Notes: generated by a model from the letters alone, not told the origin. Numbered from the stretch's first letter, positions 8,158-16,814 are shown. The stretch is 20,303 nt of DNA from Stephanodiscus triporus (GCA_036939755.1 JALLAZ010000324.1:1-20303); one strand, 5' to 3'. Numbers and translations: made by a program.

Positions 8158-8967
8158 ATGAACAATCCACTCGTTGATTACATCCGCACTAACCCGAATT
8201 GGGAAGAAGACCTTAAGAAGGATCCTTTCAATATGATCATTCGCTGGGACGAAGATGATTCCGGTTTGGTGCTGTTCACCTACAACCAAATCTCTTCCGA
8301 CTTCTACAACCCCATCGTGCGAGTGAGCCGAGGCATCATTCTTCGCATCACCGAGTTCCCCGAACACGCTGGGTTGACTGATACCAAGACCGAGGTGGAA
8401 GTCGTTTGTTGGCCGTTCAACAAGTTCGGCAATTATGGCGAAGGTTACGCCGACAAGATCGATTGGTCAACTGCCAAGGTACAGGAGAAGGTCGACGGCT
8501 CTATCATGAAGCTCTGGTGGCTCGACTCCGCGAAGAAGTGGATGTGGTCGACCAATGGCACCATCGACGCTATGAAGACTAAGTTGCCGACAGATCTTGG
8601 GGCTTGCAAGACGTTCGGTCATTTGGCCATGAGCGCCTTGTCGAATCAGCCTTTCCTCGGTGAGAGAGGCTTCACCTACAGCTTCGAACTCACCTCACCT
8701 TACAACAAGGTCGTCGTTCCCCACTCTGAAGTCAAGCTCACTCTCCTCGGTATCCGAAACAACGTAACTGGGGAAGAAGTCGATCCGGATTCTATGGTTC
8801 CGGAATTCAATCGCCCCAAGCTTTACTCCTTCCAAACCTTCGAAGAAATGATCGAGACTACCAAGAATCTCCCGTACAGCGAAGAAGGTTACGTGGTCGT
8901 GGATGCGAACTGGAACCGCGTGAAAGTGAAGAGCCTCGCATATCTGTCCGTCCACCACCTCAAGTGA
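8158..8967 (+). CDS. T4 Rnl1-family RNA ligase, nucleotidyltransferase part
   Basis: This family joins 5'-phosphate and 3'-OH RNA ends using ATP through a ligase-AMP intermediate; T4 Rnl1 repairs tRNAs nicked at the anticodon. Motif I is KVDGS, with the AMP-accepting Lys111. Other ligase elements are RGIIL near residue 58, FNKFGNYGE near 88-96, STNGTI after motif I, YSFELTSPYN (motif IIIa-like), EGYVVV with Glu243 (motif IV) and VKVKS with Lys256 and Lys258 (motif V). The ATG at 8158 is the first in frame; an in-frame stop lies at 8110-8112. The frame ends at TGA 8965-8967 just after SVHHLK, where relatives continue into a C-terminal domain. That domain is found one frame over, starting immediately. 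The gene has no intron and its closest flavour is bacteriophage or bacterial, so I infer horizontal transfer. Confidence 0.85.
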   Translation: MNNPLVDYIRTNPNWEEDLKKDPFNMIIRWDEDDSGLVLFTYNQISSDFYNPIVRVSRGIILRITEFPEHAGLTDTKTEVEVVCWPFNKFGNYGEGYADKIDWSTAKVQEKVDGSIMKLWWLDSAKKWMWSTNGTIDAMKTKLPTDLGACKTFGHLAMSALSNQPFLGERGFTYSFELTSPYNKVVVPHSEVKLTLLGIRNNVTGEEVDPDSMVPEFNRPKLYSFQTFEEMIETTKNLPYSEEGYVVVDANWNRVKVKSLAYLSVHHLK

Positions 8968-9292
8968 AAGCGCCTCTATGAAGCGTGCGTGGGAAGTTGC
9001 TGTGCAGGGTGAGACGACCGAGCTTCTTTCATATTTCCCCGAATTCAAGAGTGTCGTGGATAAGGCCAGCGAGATCCGTTCGACTATCGTTCGTAAGCTT
9101 TATGAAGAAATGAATCTGGTGGGTAGCGCAATCTCCTACCCGGATCGCAAGTCGTTCGCGCTCAAGGTGAAGGAAGTCAGCAAATACTTCTACAGATACC
9201 ACTTCGATAACGCTGACGGTAAGATTGATTCGGTTGACGCCTATGTTGCTAGACTCGAATGGGATGAGCTCCCTGCGGAATTCAAGGAGTAA
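8968..9292 (+). CDS. C-terminal domain of the Rnl1-family RNA ligase, in the +1 frame
   Basis: The frame +1 to the ligase reads on from the TGA: reading GAA instead of TGA at 8965 gives ESASMKRAWEVAVQG and then LLSYFPEF. This matches how Rnl1-type proteins continue after HHLK. The segment is mostly helical and ends EWDELPAEFKE before TAA at 9290-9292. An ATG at 8978 could start a separate 104-residue polypeptide. One base (the T at 8965) separates the halves. Three readings are possible: a +1 recoding site, a recent one-base insertion, or an error in the sequence. Both halves look otherwise undamaged, so any break is recent or functional. Confidence 0.75.
9285..9290 (+). promoter_or_regulatory. 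Shine-Dalgarno-like AAGGAG before a small ORF
   Basis: AAGGAG sits in the last ligase codons, about six bases before the ATG at 9296. Such spacing is what a bacterial or phage ribosome binding site would have. In a eukaryotic nucleus it would be inert; its presence is weak support for phage ancestry of this block. Confidence 0.3.
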
Positions 9293-9295
9293 GAT

Positions 9296-9427
9296 ATGGA
9301 CCCGATTTTTCAAGCGATCGCAGGAGCTCTTGCGGCGCGCGGCACGCGGCACACGTATGCGGCGCGCTTGATAAGAATGGGGCTAAGTCCATGTTTGAAG
9401 TTACATGTGAATATTGTGTTTAGGTGA
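9296..9427 (+). CDS. Possible 43-residue ORF directly after the RNA ligase
   Basis: It starts three bases after the ligase TAA and ends at TGA 9425-9427. It begins MDPIFQAIAGALAARGTRHT and has no family I recognise. The only support is the tight, operon-like spacing and the AAGGAG in front of its ATG. The stretch around 9335-9370 holds repeated GCGGCGCGC blocks, so part of its Ala/Arg-rich sequence may be a by-product of that repeat. Confidence 0.22.
   Translation: MDPIFQAIAGALAARGTRHTYAARLIRMGLSPCLKLHVNIVFR
9334..9371. repeat. GC-rich repeat with two GCGGCGCGC copies
   Basis: CTTGCGGCGCGC and TATGCGGCGCGCTTG flank a GGCACGCGGCACACG core. The GCGGCGCGC blocks are direct repeats that are themselves nearly palindromic. 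This island is far more GC-rich than the sequence on either side. Confidence 0.55.
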
Positions 9428-9883
9428 AAGGCATGGTGGTAAGCAGGGCCGCATTCATCATTTTCATCAACACTGATTGACCTGAACTAACCTGACCCAT
9501 TCAGTGAACGAGGAACTGCAGTGAGATTCCTATGCGTATCGTACACTGTACAGAGTGATGTTTCGTGAGAGCGACGGTGGAAATAGATGTAGATTTATGT
9601 CCTTTTTTTAGTGAACTAAATTCATCTCTATCGACCTCCTCGCTGCTTGCTAGCCCACAAATACACTCGAGAATTTGCTTTTTAAGCCTGAGGCATTATA
9701 TGTTGAGTTTGTAGGCTAAGTGGTGAGCTTTGCAAGCAGTGGTGAAATTTGGATAGAACCTCACAACCTTAGAAAGGCTCATTGCACAGAAGGTGCCCAT
9801 CTATCCATTAAGATATGCGCTGATCGGGTGACTGCTAGTCCACAACGTGACCTGCATTGATCGCGGTTACAATCGTCAAAACA
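9428..9883. other. Intergenic stretch with no gene seen
   Basis: This AT-richer stretch follows the ligase block and precedes the 3' end of the PPR-like gene on the minus strand. No ORF with recognisable content, no tRNA arm consensus and no clear repeat were found. Confidence 0.5.
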
Positions 9884-11334
9884 TCAACGCAAATTACCCA
9901 ACCATATCCCATCGCGCCTTTTCTTCCAGCTTCGTCTACGTTGCCTTCCACCGTAGATGTAGTATTGCGCCGCTCCGTCCTCCATATCATTCCTATCGCC
10001 ATTGCCCGAGGGACGACACCCCCTTTCCATCACCTCGTTCCAACTGTTCAAATTCCTCGAGTTGGGATGCAATCCGGCATCCGTCATCCGACGCAACTCC
10101 TCCACGGCGCCGGTCCAGTCACCCTCCATGGCCGCTCCTTGCACCAGGAGGGAATACGACGCGCGATCCTTCGCCTTCAATTCGTGCACGTTGAGCTGCG
10201 TTTCTTCGTAAAAATCGTCGTATCCATCGTCGGCATAGGCAGTTTTGCCTTTGTCGTCGACGACGTCGTCTTCCTCGTCCAAGTCGTCGTCGCTCCACTC
10301 GGCCAATCGGACGGCCTCGAATCCTGGATTGGCGTCGTCGGACTGAGTCGTCGTTTCCCGTTTCTCCCTCGTCCACCGTCCGGATTTCCTCGCGGGACGC
10401 GCCGGCGGGGGGGGAGGAACGGGGGCGCGATCCTTCAGGTGATCATTTATCAACGCCGACGCCTCGTTTCGCAGGCCCAACCGGTTGTACGCGGACGCCA
10501 GGGGATTGACGTGGCGGGAAACGAGGGGCAAATCGTGCGTCGCCTCCATCGAGAGCAATATGCGACGAGCGGCATCCAGCGGCCTGCGTCGTTCTTCCAC
10601 GGTGGTCGGCGGCGCATCGACGACGGATACGGCCCCGCCCGCGGAGACGGCGGAGGAGCGGCGCCCGATCCTCGATCCCACCACGCACGCCCGCACGACG
10701 GAGAGTATCATGTTGTCGGTGACGCGAACGCGAACGCCGCGGCCGCCGCCTCCTCCTCCGCCGTCCGTCGTCGTCTTCGATGACGACGCCGATCCTTCCT
10801 CCACTACTCGGCCATATATTTTCAGCGCCTCCTCCCACATCCCGAGCTTGCTCGTCGCCACGAGCGCCGCCTCGTGGTGGGCGGCGCTTCGTCGGATTTT
10901 CCTCCTCCTCCTACTCGCGGGGGGGGAACCGCCGCCGACCGCCGCCGCTCCCGCCGACATCGACGACGACGACGACGACGACGACGGGGAAAGGTCCGAC
11001 AGGTAGGATCCCACGCCGGGGATGCGCCCCCCCGACCCCGACGCCCCTCCCCCCCTCGCGCCGGACGAAGACGAGGACGACGTCGTACCGACCGCGCCTC
11101 CTCCCCCCCCCTCCTCCTCCCCGCCCCTTTCCAATTCTCCCATCCTTTCGTATACCCTGAGGCATTGTCTCCACATCCTCGGCTTATTCCTCTTCCTGCT
11201 ATTCCGTCTCAACACGCCGAGGTATCCCGCGCTCGTCATGATGGGCGACGTCGTCCGGAATTCAGGGTTCACGTCCGACACGCTCTGTCGGCGTATGCCC
11301 GATGGTCTCCACCTCGGCAGGGGGGATGATGAAT

Positions 11335-11365
<31 letters not shown>

Positions 11366-11989
11366 GAACATCGACGACGGCGGTGGCAGAGGTGGGCGAA
11401 CGATCGACGACGAGGAAGAGGACAAAGACGAAGAAGGAGGAGAGGAAGAGGACGAGGGGGAAGACGCGTCGTTGAGCATCGTCCCGCTCTCGTACAGCTC
11501 GTCGTCCCAAACGAGCATCCGACGTGCCATTTCGAAGATCAGGGACGGACCTCCCGACAGAGTAGTGCGCCTCGGCGGCGGCGGCGGCGGCGGCGTCGAG
11601 GATGTCGATGTCGTTCGCGTCGCGCCGCCGTCGCGATCGTCGTCGTAGTCGTCGTCGCTTTCGTCTACGACGACGGGGCCACCCCCCTCCCCGGGGGGCG
11701 ATTTTCTCCGTCTCCTCCTCGCGTGGCGCGCCGTCGTCGTCGTTCTCGTCGTCCTCGTCATCGTCGTCGTCGCGTCGCCCGCCCGGCCCCGCGAAGATGA
11801 CGACGACGACGGTGGGACGAACGCGGACGTCGACGGGGGGGAGGGGAGTGGGCGCGACGACGATGTCGACCACGACGTCGTCGTCGTCGTGGTCGCCGCC
11901 GCCGCCAGCCAAGACGCGATGATCGCGATGGACGGTCGTCGTCGGACGATGTCCGACTCGCGCGTCCGCCTGCCGCGGCGGCGACTCAT
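9884..11989 (-). CDS. PPR-like protein, probably plastid-targeted, expanded by low-complexity inserts
   Basis: The 701-residue frame starts at an ATG with an in-frame TAG shortly upstream. A hydrophobic segment (SIAIIASWLAAAA, about 20-32) is followed by PSTSAFVPPS, with Ala56-Phe57 fitting the diatom plastid-import site. Helical repeat units typical of pentatricopeptide proteins are recognisable: YLGVLRRN...RQCLRVYERMG, EAALVATSKLGMWEEALKIYGRVV, ASAYNRLGLRNEASALINDHL and YSLLVQGAAMEGDWTGAVEELRRM followed by DAGLHPN. These are two-helix units of about 35 residues. They are separated by long runs of Ser, Asp, Gly, Pro and Thr encoded by TCG/CGA-type trinucleotide repeats. PPR proteins bind organellar RNA and act in its processing or translation, the likely role here. 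The Ser/Asp tracts may vary in length between strains. Confidence 0.68.
10961..10986. repeat. (CGA)n microsatellite in the PPR-like gene
   Basis: About eight uninterrupted CGA units encode a Ser run on the minus strand. The array keeps the reading frame. Confidence 0.9.
11336..11363. repeat. (CGA)n microsatellite in the PPR-like gene
   Basis: About nine CGA units encode poly-Ser on the minus strand. It is followed by a purine-rich GA/GAC tract to about 11465 that extends the Ser-rich segment. Confidence 0.9.
11573..11595. repeat. (CGG)n microsatellite in the PPR-like gene
   Basis: Seven to eight CGG units encode a Pro run on the minus strand. Confidence 0.88.
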
Positions 11990-12057
11990 GGCGTGGTGAT
12001 CTCCGCTCTACTAGGCACTTACTCGGCTCTCCTCTAAATGTTAGCGTAGTAGGTAGA

Positions 12058-12186
12058 TAGATAAGCTAGTCATTATCTTATCTAGTCACCTCCTATCTGC
12101 ACCATGCTGATGGGACTCTGACAGGTTAAGAGCACCAATAATTTTTCCTCGCCTCCGGCTCGGAAAAACGCGCCGCTACGCGGCGC
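12058..12186 (+). promoter_or_regulatory. Three hairpins in the retrotransposon leader or 5' LTR
   Basis: TAGATAAG (12058-12065) pairs with CTTATCTA (12077-12084). TTTTTCC (12142-12148) pairs with GGAAAAA (12162-12168), with an inner GCC/GGC pairing. GCGCCGC (12170-12176) pairs perfectly with GCGGCGC (12180-12186) around TAC. The three are closely spaced ahead of the Gag ATG. They may act in LTR function, packaging or translation of the element RNA; no experimental role can be read from the sequence. Confidence 0.55.
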
Positions 12187-12302
12187 ATCGACTGTTCACA
12201 TCCGGTTGAACCGGCCGCCCCCTCGGTGGCCTCCGAGCTCCACGGAGTCGACTGGATTTATTTATTTACCCTACTACGATCAGTTCACGTCCATCTTCAA
12301 CA

Positions 12303-15287
12303 ATGTCACAAGATTCCCTCTCTCCCCCTCTTCTCTCGCCGGGCGACTTCGCGGACGCATCGGGGAATACGCCCTCCCCCCCCCCCCTCCCAGGGGAACA
12401 TGCAATGAATCGTCGGTCGAAGGTCGCGACGCGTTCCTCGTCGACCGATGCTTCGGTTAGGCTGGGCGTTCGGGCTACTCGCAGTACTACGCGTGGCTCG
12501 CTTCCCCCACCACGTTCGGACATCGCGGCTACCCCGGTGACTCCGTCTCGCGGTAAACCGCGCGCCTCATCACAGACGCCTACACGTCCGCCGCCAGGGC
12601 GTTCGGCCACGACGTCCCCTAATTCGTATGAGCTTCTGGGGGACGCGGCGACGTCTGACGATGATGCCGAGGACCGGGCTGAGGTTGTTGCCACGGAGAC
12701 TGCTGGAGATACGCAGCCCCCTGCCCCTCAGGTCCCGACGATGCCTACGGTGGGTTGGGATTCGTTTCTCGACTGTCTGGATGATACGACGAAACGGGAT
12801 ATGGGGACGGTGGACACCATTCTCGTTAATTATGCGAATTTTGTTGGGGATGAACTTCACGCTTTCCATCGTGAATCGGCCGCGGTTATGGCACGGCTGA
12901 ATCGCTTAGAGGACGCCATGGCGGATGATCGAGATGAAGACCAGAAAACCATTACGTCACTCCAGGTGGCGATTGAGGCCAACGCTGCGGCGATCGCCGA
13001 CAATATCGCATCGAATCGCCGCACGGACGCGCAGCTTGTGGCCTCGGTGGTTCGCACGGACGATATTTTAGCGAAGATCGGGACTGCGATCACAGGAATG
13101 ACGACGGAATTCACCAAAGAACTCAGGGAGGTCAAGATGTCCGCCACCAACGCGTATCGTTTGGCTTCGGCGGCGAACGTCACGGTCACAGCGACCGGGG
13201 CAAGGTTGGACGACATCAAGAACGACATCTCTCGTCTTCACACGGATATTGCTGCGATTCGTTCGACCGTCCCGACTTCCCACGACCCTCCGCCTGTCTC
13301 CCAATTGCTTACGCTCGAGAGCACGGTGTCACGCCTCGTTGCGGATATGGGTGAACTCCGGAAGCTGCTCGCTGCCGGGACGTCGACCCCCGGTGATGCG
13401 GCTACGGCTCCAACTAACGTTCCGTCCCGTCTGGCCCGCACGTCCCCTCCGACGGAGGATTCGTCCGACTCGATCGACCATATGGACCGCAAGGCCCCTC
13501 CGGGAGAGGACACGTCTCATACTGTCGGGTTCAATGAGGCTCCGGCGACTGGGAAACCGGCTTCGACGCCTCGTCACGCCCTCTTCCCGAATGCGGACCC
13601 GTATTATTCGACCCCGCGGGTCCCCCGGACCGACTATCCACGCCAGTTCCGCGACGACGTTAGGAGGACTCCTGGTGGTCCTCCGTTACGCGAGGCGGCT
13701 CCCCCGCCGGTGCGAACTAACTCCCGCCTCGAAGTTTCCACGGATGATGATGATGCCTCCCTCGGGGGGATGATTGTTTCCCCTCGGAATGCGGATCGGC
13801 GGCGGTTGGCGTTGGCTGCTCGGATTAGCCCTCTCGACGTGTCTCGGCTTGGCAATGTCCGATACCATGGTGGTACGAAAGGTTATTACCCGTTGACGGA
13901 GGCCATTGTTCACCGTTGTGGGTATACTGAATTGAACTCGACGGATATCATCTTGAACTACAACGATATCATACGGGTCCATACTCAGGTCTGGGAGTCT
14001 TGGGAGAACCCTCGTGGTCATACACAGGGCCCCCAGCTTGGCAAAATTCTTGAAAAGGGCCTCGCCTCGTTTCCCCGGCTGTCCACGGTGGATGTTGAGT
14101 CGTCGGTCGAGTTCTATGATAGCTTTCACAAGACAGCGCTGCTATACTTATTGCCGGTTACCCCCTTTGACTGCATCAGTATTAAGATGGGCTTTGAAGC
14201 CCTTTGCCCTCCTGGGTTGGGTCTCCCGCGATATGCGATGATTGCTGAGGTCTTAATGGAACTGTTACCCCGGCTTCTCCCTCGAACGGACACACAGGTC
14301 ACGTCGTTGGTAAACATGGTTCGCTCGGAGTCCGGAAATGGTTACGATTTGCTCTGGAGGATCATGGCCCTCTCGGTTCCGGGTTTCAACTTGTCGATCC
14401 AGGTCAAGCTTCCGATGTGGCACGACGATGACATCTTCGACTTTGCTCTCTCTTTCCTCTTGTACTTCCGACTCCAAGCGAAGAAAGGGGTGGTACAGGA
14501 CGACCGTACCCATAGTCTCACTTTTCTCAACGCGATTGACGACCCGGCGTATGCGGATACGGTGACCACACTCCTCACGTGCATCACGAACTATCCCTCA
14601 GAGATGGATGACGGTTATCTGCCGAATCACTTGTGTGTAATGGGTCTTGCCACTCAACTACATTCGACCGCACGGGCTCGGGCCTCTGTGGTGGTCCCAC
14701 GGGTCCGCCGCACGATTGCGATGGGCGACGGTTGGGAGCGTCGCGTCACAATTCAAGGGTCCCCCACCGTGGCACGGCTGGACGCCAGTGGTGGCCCTCG
14801 TGCCCCTCCTCGCAACGGTGGTCGTGGCCCTCCTCGGGAGTATGCTCGGGATGGTCCGCGCACGGGAGGTTCGCATCCGTTTGTACAAGGCTCTCGAGAT
14901 GGTGTACGGCCGGGGATGACACCTGCGCCTCGGGGCCGATATGCCCGCCCCGACCGTAATGGCGGTGAACTCCATCCATCTACTATCTGTGATGCCTGCC
15001 GGCGTACGGGACATGTCGCCGCAAACTGTGATGTACTGGCCATCGCGCTGTTCATTGAGAAGTATAAAAAGGATCTCCCGGAGGACACCAAGGACCGGAT
15101 TGAGTCTGATTGGCTCGCTCGTTGGAAGGGTTCCCTCGGTAATCCGAGCAGAAAGCCACGGCGGGTGATGCGGGCGTACATGGATTTGTTGGATATGTCG
15201 ATGGATGATCTTGACGAACAGATGTGCTGGGAATGCTGGCCCGAGGACGATGTCGGTGACGACGGCGTCCTTCCGGCCTCGACTTGA
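12303..15287 (+). CDS. gag: Copia retrotransposon Gag
   Basis: This 994-residue protein starts at ATG 12303 in the context caacaATGt. Residues 1-180 are Ser/Thr/Pro-rich and disordered. Residues about 185-345 form a long heptad-rich helical stretch (HRESAAVMARLNRLEDAM and onward), likely a coiled coil for assembly. The core (about 520-800) contains YHGGTKGYYPLTEAI and conserved hydrophobic segments resembling diatom CoDi capsid. An Arg/Gly-rich tail precedes a CCHC zinc knuckle, CDACRRTGHVAANC (Cys896, Cys899, His904, Cys909), which binds element RNA. After it comes an acidic end (MCWECWPEDDVGDDG). It is expected to form virus-like particles in the cytoplasm. It ends at TGA 15285-15287, and Pol continues in the same frame. 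At 994 residues it is long for a Copia Gag. Confidence 0.88.
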   Translation: MSQDSLSPPLLSPGDFADASGNTPSPPPLPGEHAMNRRSKVATRSSSTDASVRLGVRATRSTTRGSLPPPRSDIAATPVTPSRGKPRASSQTPTRPPPGRSATTSPNSYELLGDAATSDDDAEDRAEVVATETAGDTQPPAPQVPTMPTVGWDSFLDCLDDTTKRDMGTVDTILVNYANFVGDELHAFHRESAAVMARLNRLEDAMADDRDEDQKTITSLQVAIEANAAAIADNIASNRRTDAQLVASVVRTDDILAKIGTAITGMTTEFTKELREVKMSATNAYRLASAANVTVTATGARLDDIKNDISRLHTDIAAIRSTVPTSHDPPPVSQLLTLESTVSRLVADMGELRKLLAAGTSTPGDAATAPTNVPSRLARTSPPTEDSSDSIDHMDRKAPPGEDTSHTVGFNEAPATGKPASTPRHALFPNADPYYSTPRVPRTDYPRQFRDDVRRTPGGPPLREAAPPPVRTNSRLEVSTDDDDASLGGMIVSPRNADRRRLALAARISPLDVSRLGNVRYHGGTKGYYPLTEAIVHRCGYTELNSTDIILNYNDIIRVHTQVWESWENPRGHTQGPQLGKILEKGLASFPRLSTVDVESSVEFYDSFHKTALLYLLPVTPFDCISIKMGFEALCPPGLGLPRYAMIAEVLMELLPRLLPRTDTQVTSLVNMVRSESGNGYDLLWRIMALSVPGFNLSIQVKLPMWHDDDIFDFALSFLLYFRLQAKKGVVQDDRTHSLTFLNAIDDPAYADTVTTLLTCITNYPSEMDDGYLPNHLCVMGLATQLHSTARARASVVVPRVRRTIAMGDGWERRVTIQGSPTVARLDASGGPRAPPRNGGRGPPREYARDGPRTGGSHPFVQGSRDGVRPGMTPAPRGRYARPDRNGGELHPSTICDACRRTGHVAANCDVLAIALFIEKYKKDLPEDTKDRIESDWLARWKGSLGNPSRKPRRVMRAYMDLLDMSMDDLDEQMCWECWPEDDVGDDGVLPAST

Positions 15288-15291
15288 CTAG
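15285..15291 (+). promoter_or_regulatory. Candidate stop-codon readthrough site TGA-CTAG between Gag and Pol
   Basis: The Gag stop reads ACT-TGA-CTA-GGG. UGA followed by CUAG is an established leaky-stop context in several eukaryotic viral and cellular genes. Pol continues in the same frame directly after it, with no other stop until 16814. Suppression of this one codon would give a Gag-Pol fusion at reduced amount. The recoding itself is inferred. Confidence 0.6.
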
Positions 15292-16814
15292 GGTACGATT
15301 CCTCTCGATGCGTTGGGGGGAATCATACTCCTCGGGCCTTCGTCGTGTCGACCTCCACGCCGACGGAAGTTTCCAGTCTGTCGGCCCCCACAGGGGATCC
15401 CACGCCGGTGATGCCCCGTGACTTGTCGCCGACCTGCGCCCCATCCGTTACTTTCGCTCCGGTCGAGGTTGGCCTTCCGCTGATGGAGGCCGGCGCTCGA
15501 TGCCTCCCGTCGGATATGACGGAGACACGCCCCCCACCAAAACCGCCCCCTAATCAGCAGTCGGTGCTGGATATAACCACAGTCCTCGAATGTGTCCCTC
15601 CTGAGGACAGGTGTGCTTTTGCCGTCAGGTTTCTCGAGGATTCGGTGTCGGACTCGGCCCCTCCCAAAAAGGGGCCTTCGTCTTGTTCGGCTTCTCGCTT
15701 GGTCTTCCCACGTGAGTCTCCTGTGGTACCGCTTCCCGATGACCGTCGTCCCCTTGTCGAGTATTCCGTCCCTTTAGACAAGGCTCGGCCTCCGACGGTG
15801 GATTACTTTCCTCAGGGCTCTATCATGGATCCAGGTGTGATGATCCGTCCGGCCTCCCCGACAACGCCATTCGAGTTTCCGTTTGATATGCCCTTGGACA
15901 CACCTAGTGCGTGTTTCACGGACTATGTCCCTCACAAGGGATCCATGGACAGCGTGACTCGGGTGGTCGGCCTCCCGCGAGTGTTTGGCCTAAAAGGGGA
16001 TGAGACTTCGTATGCCAAGACGATGCGTGCCGCAGCTCCTGATGACGGTATCGACACTCCGTCGTTGATGGACGGTGGTGCGAACATATGCATAACGGGT
16101 GTGTTAAGCCTGTTGGTGGACGTGGTTTCGATTCCTCCCCTCCCTATCTCTGTGGCGACAACATCGGGTGCCCTCTCGTTGGACGACTGCTGTACAAAGC
16201 GGGGACTCATTCCGCTTACATTGACGGATGGGGCTGTATACTATCAACCGTGTTATTACTGTAAGAACGCTACGGAGACGATCATATCTCCTGAGGCCAT
16301 CCTCGCGGCCAGTGATACACTCGTCCACTGGACTCAGGAGGGCCACAAAGGTGATGCTCCTGGCTGCATTCGGTTCACGAGTGATAGTGGCCTCTATTCT
16401 ATCTCTCTGGCGTTAGAGAAACGTGACGGGCTCTACTATTGTCCGACGGACGTCTTTACGGTCGACAGAGATCCCATTCGCCCGGGCCTCCCGGTCATAC
16501 GACGCGTGGCGGTCCCCACCAGCCCGGTCGTTCCAAGATGCCAGAGGAAGTATGTCCCGGTGACCATGGATAGTCTCACGGAGTCCGAGGTCTGGATGCT
16601 CCGGCTGGGTTCTCCGGGTGAGGATCAACTCGACATGTTACCGGGTAAGGTTCTCGGCATCCCGCCAGGCTTCCACTATCATCCTTTTCGGTTTGTGGAT
16701 TGGAATGGAGGCCCGTATACAGAAACAGGCCGCCCTTCGGTCGGCGGAGCGGACATCGGAATGCCGACGCCGGTATTACATGGATTTCGGTTTCATGCGA
16801 GCGTCCACTGCTAA
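15288..16814 (+). CDS. pol: Copia Pol, N-terminal part: linker, protease, pre-integrase (then frame change)
   Basis: This stretch continues the Gag frame after the TGA and is open to 16814. The first 240 codons are Pro/Ser-rich linker. The aspartic protease follows at about 16050-16140 as SLMDGGANICITG; the catalytic Asp codon is at 16071, and the usual D(S/T)G is D-G-G here. The protease matures Gag and Pol in the particle. Next comes the pre-integrase segment WMLRLGSPGEDQLDMLPG and then HYHPFRFVDW. After TGG at 16701-16703 the familiar sequence moves one frame over, to MEARIQKQAA; the last 37 codons here are therefore out-of-frame read-through. No ATG is needed if the product is made as Gag-Pol; the first in-frame ATG after the stop is near 15411. 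Confidence 0.82.
   Translation, partial: LGYDSSRCVGGNHTPRAFVVSTSTPTEVSSLSAPTGDPTPVMPRDLSPTCAPSVTFAPVEVGLPLMEAGARCLPSDMTETRPPPKPPPNQQSVLDITTVLECVPPEDRCAFAVRFLEDSVSDSAPPKKGPSSCSASRLVFPRESPVVPLPDDRRPLVEYSVPLDKARPPTVDYFPQGSIMDPGVMIRPASPTTPFEFPFDMPLDTPSACFTDYVPHKGSMDSVTRVVGLPRVFGLKGDETSYAKTMRAAAPDDGIDTPSLMDGGANICITGVLSLLVDVVSIPPLPISVATTSGALSLDDCCTKRGLIPLTLTDGAVYYQPCYYCKNATETIISPEAILAASDTLVHWTQEGHKGDAPGCIRFTSDSGLYSISLALEKRDGLYYCPTDVFTVDRDPIRPGLPVIRRVAVPTSPVVPRCQRKYVPVTMDSLTESEVWMLRLGSPGEDQLDMLPGKVLGIPPGFHYHPFRFVDWNGGPYTETGRPSVGGADIGMPTPVLHGFRFHASVHC

Noticed and set aside
9857..10783. A 308-codon open frame on the plus strand
   Set aside because: It is antisense to the PPR-like gene and explained by its GC-rich codons; no recognisable domain.
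12303..16814. A cellular gene for a zinc-knuckle protein
   Set aside because: The CCHC knuckle, protease and the following integrase/RT/RNase H domains identify it as Gag-Pol of a Copia element.
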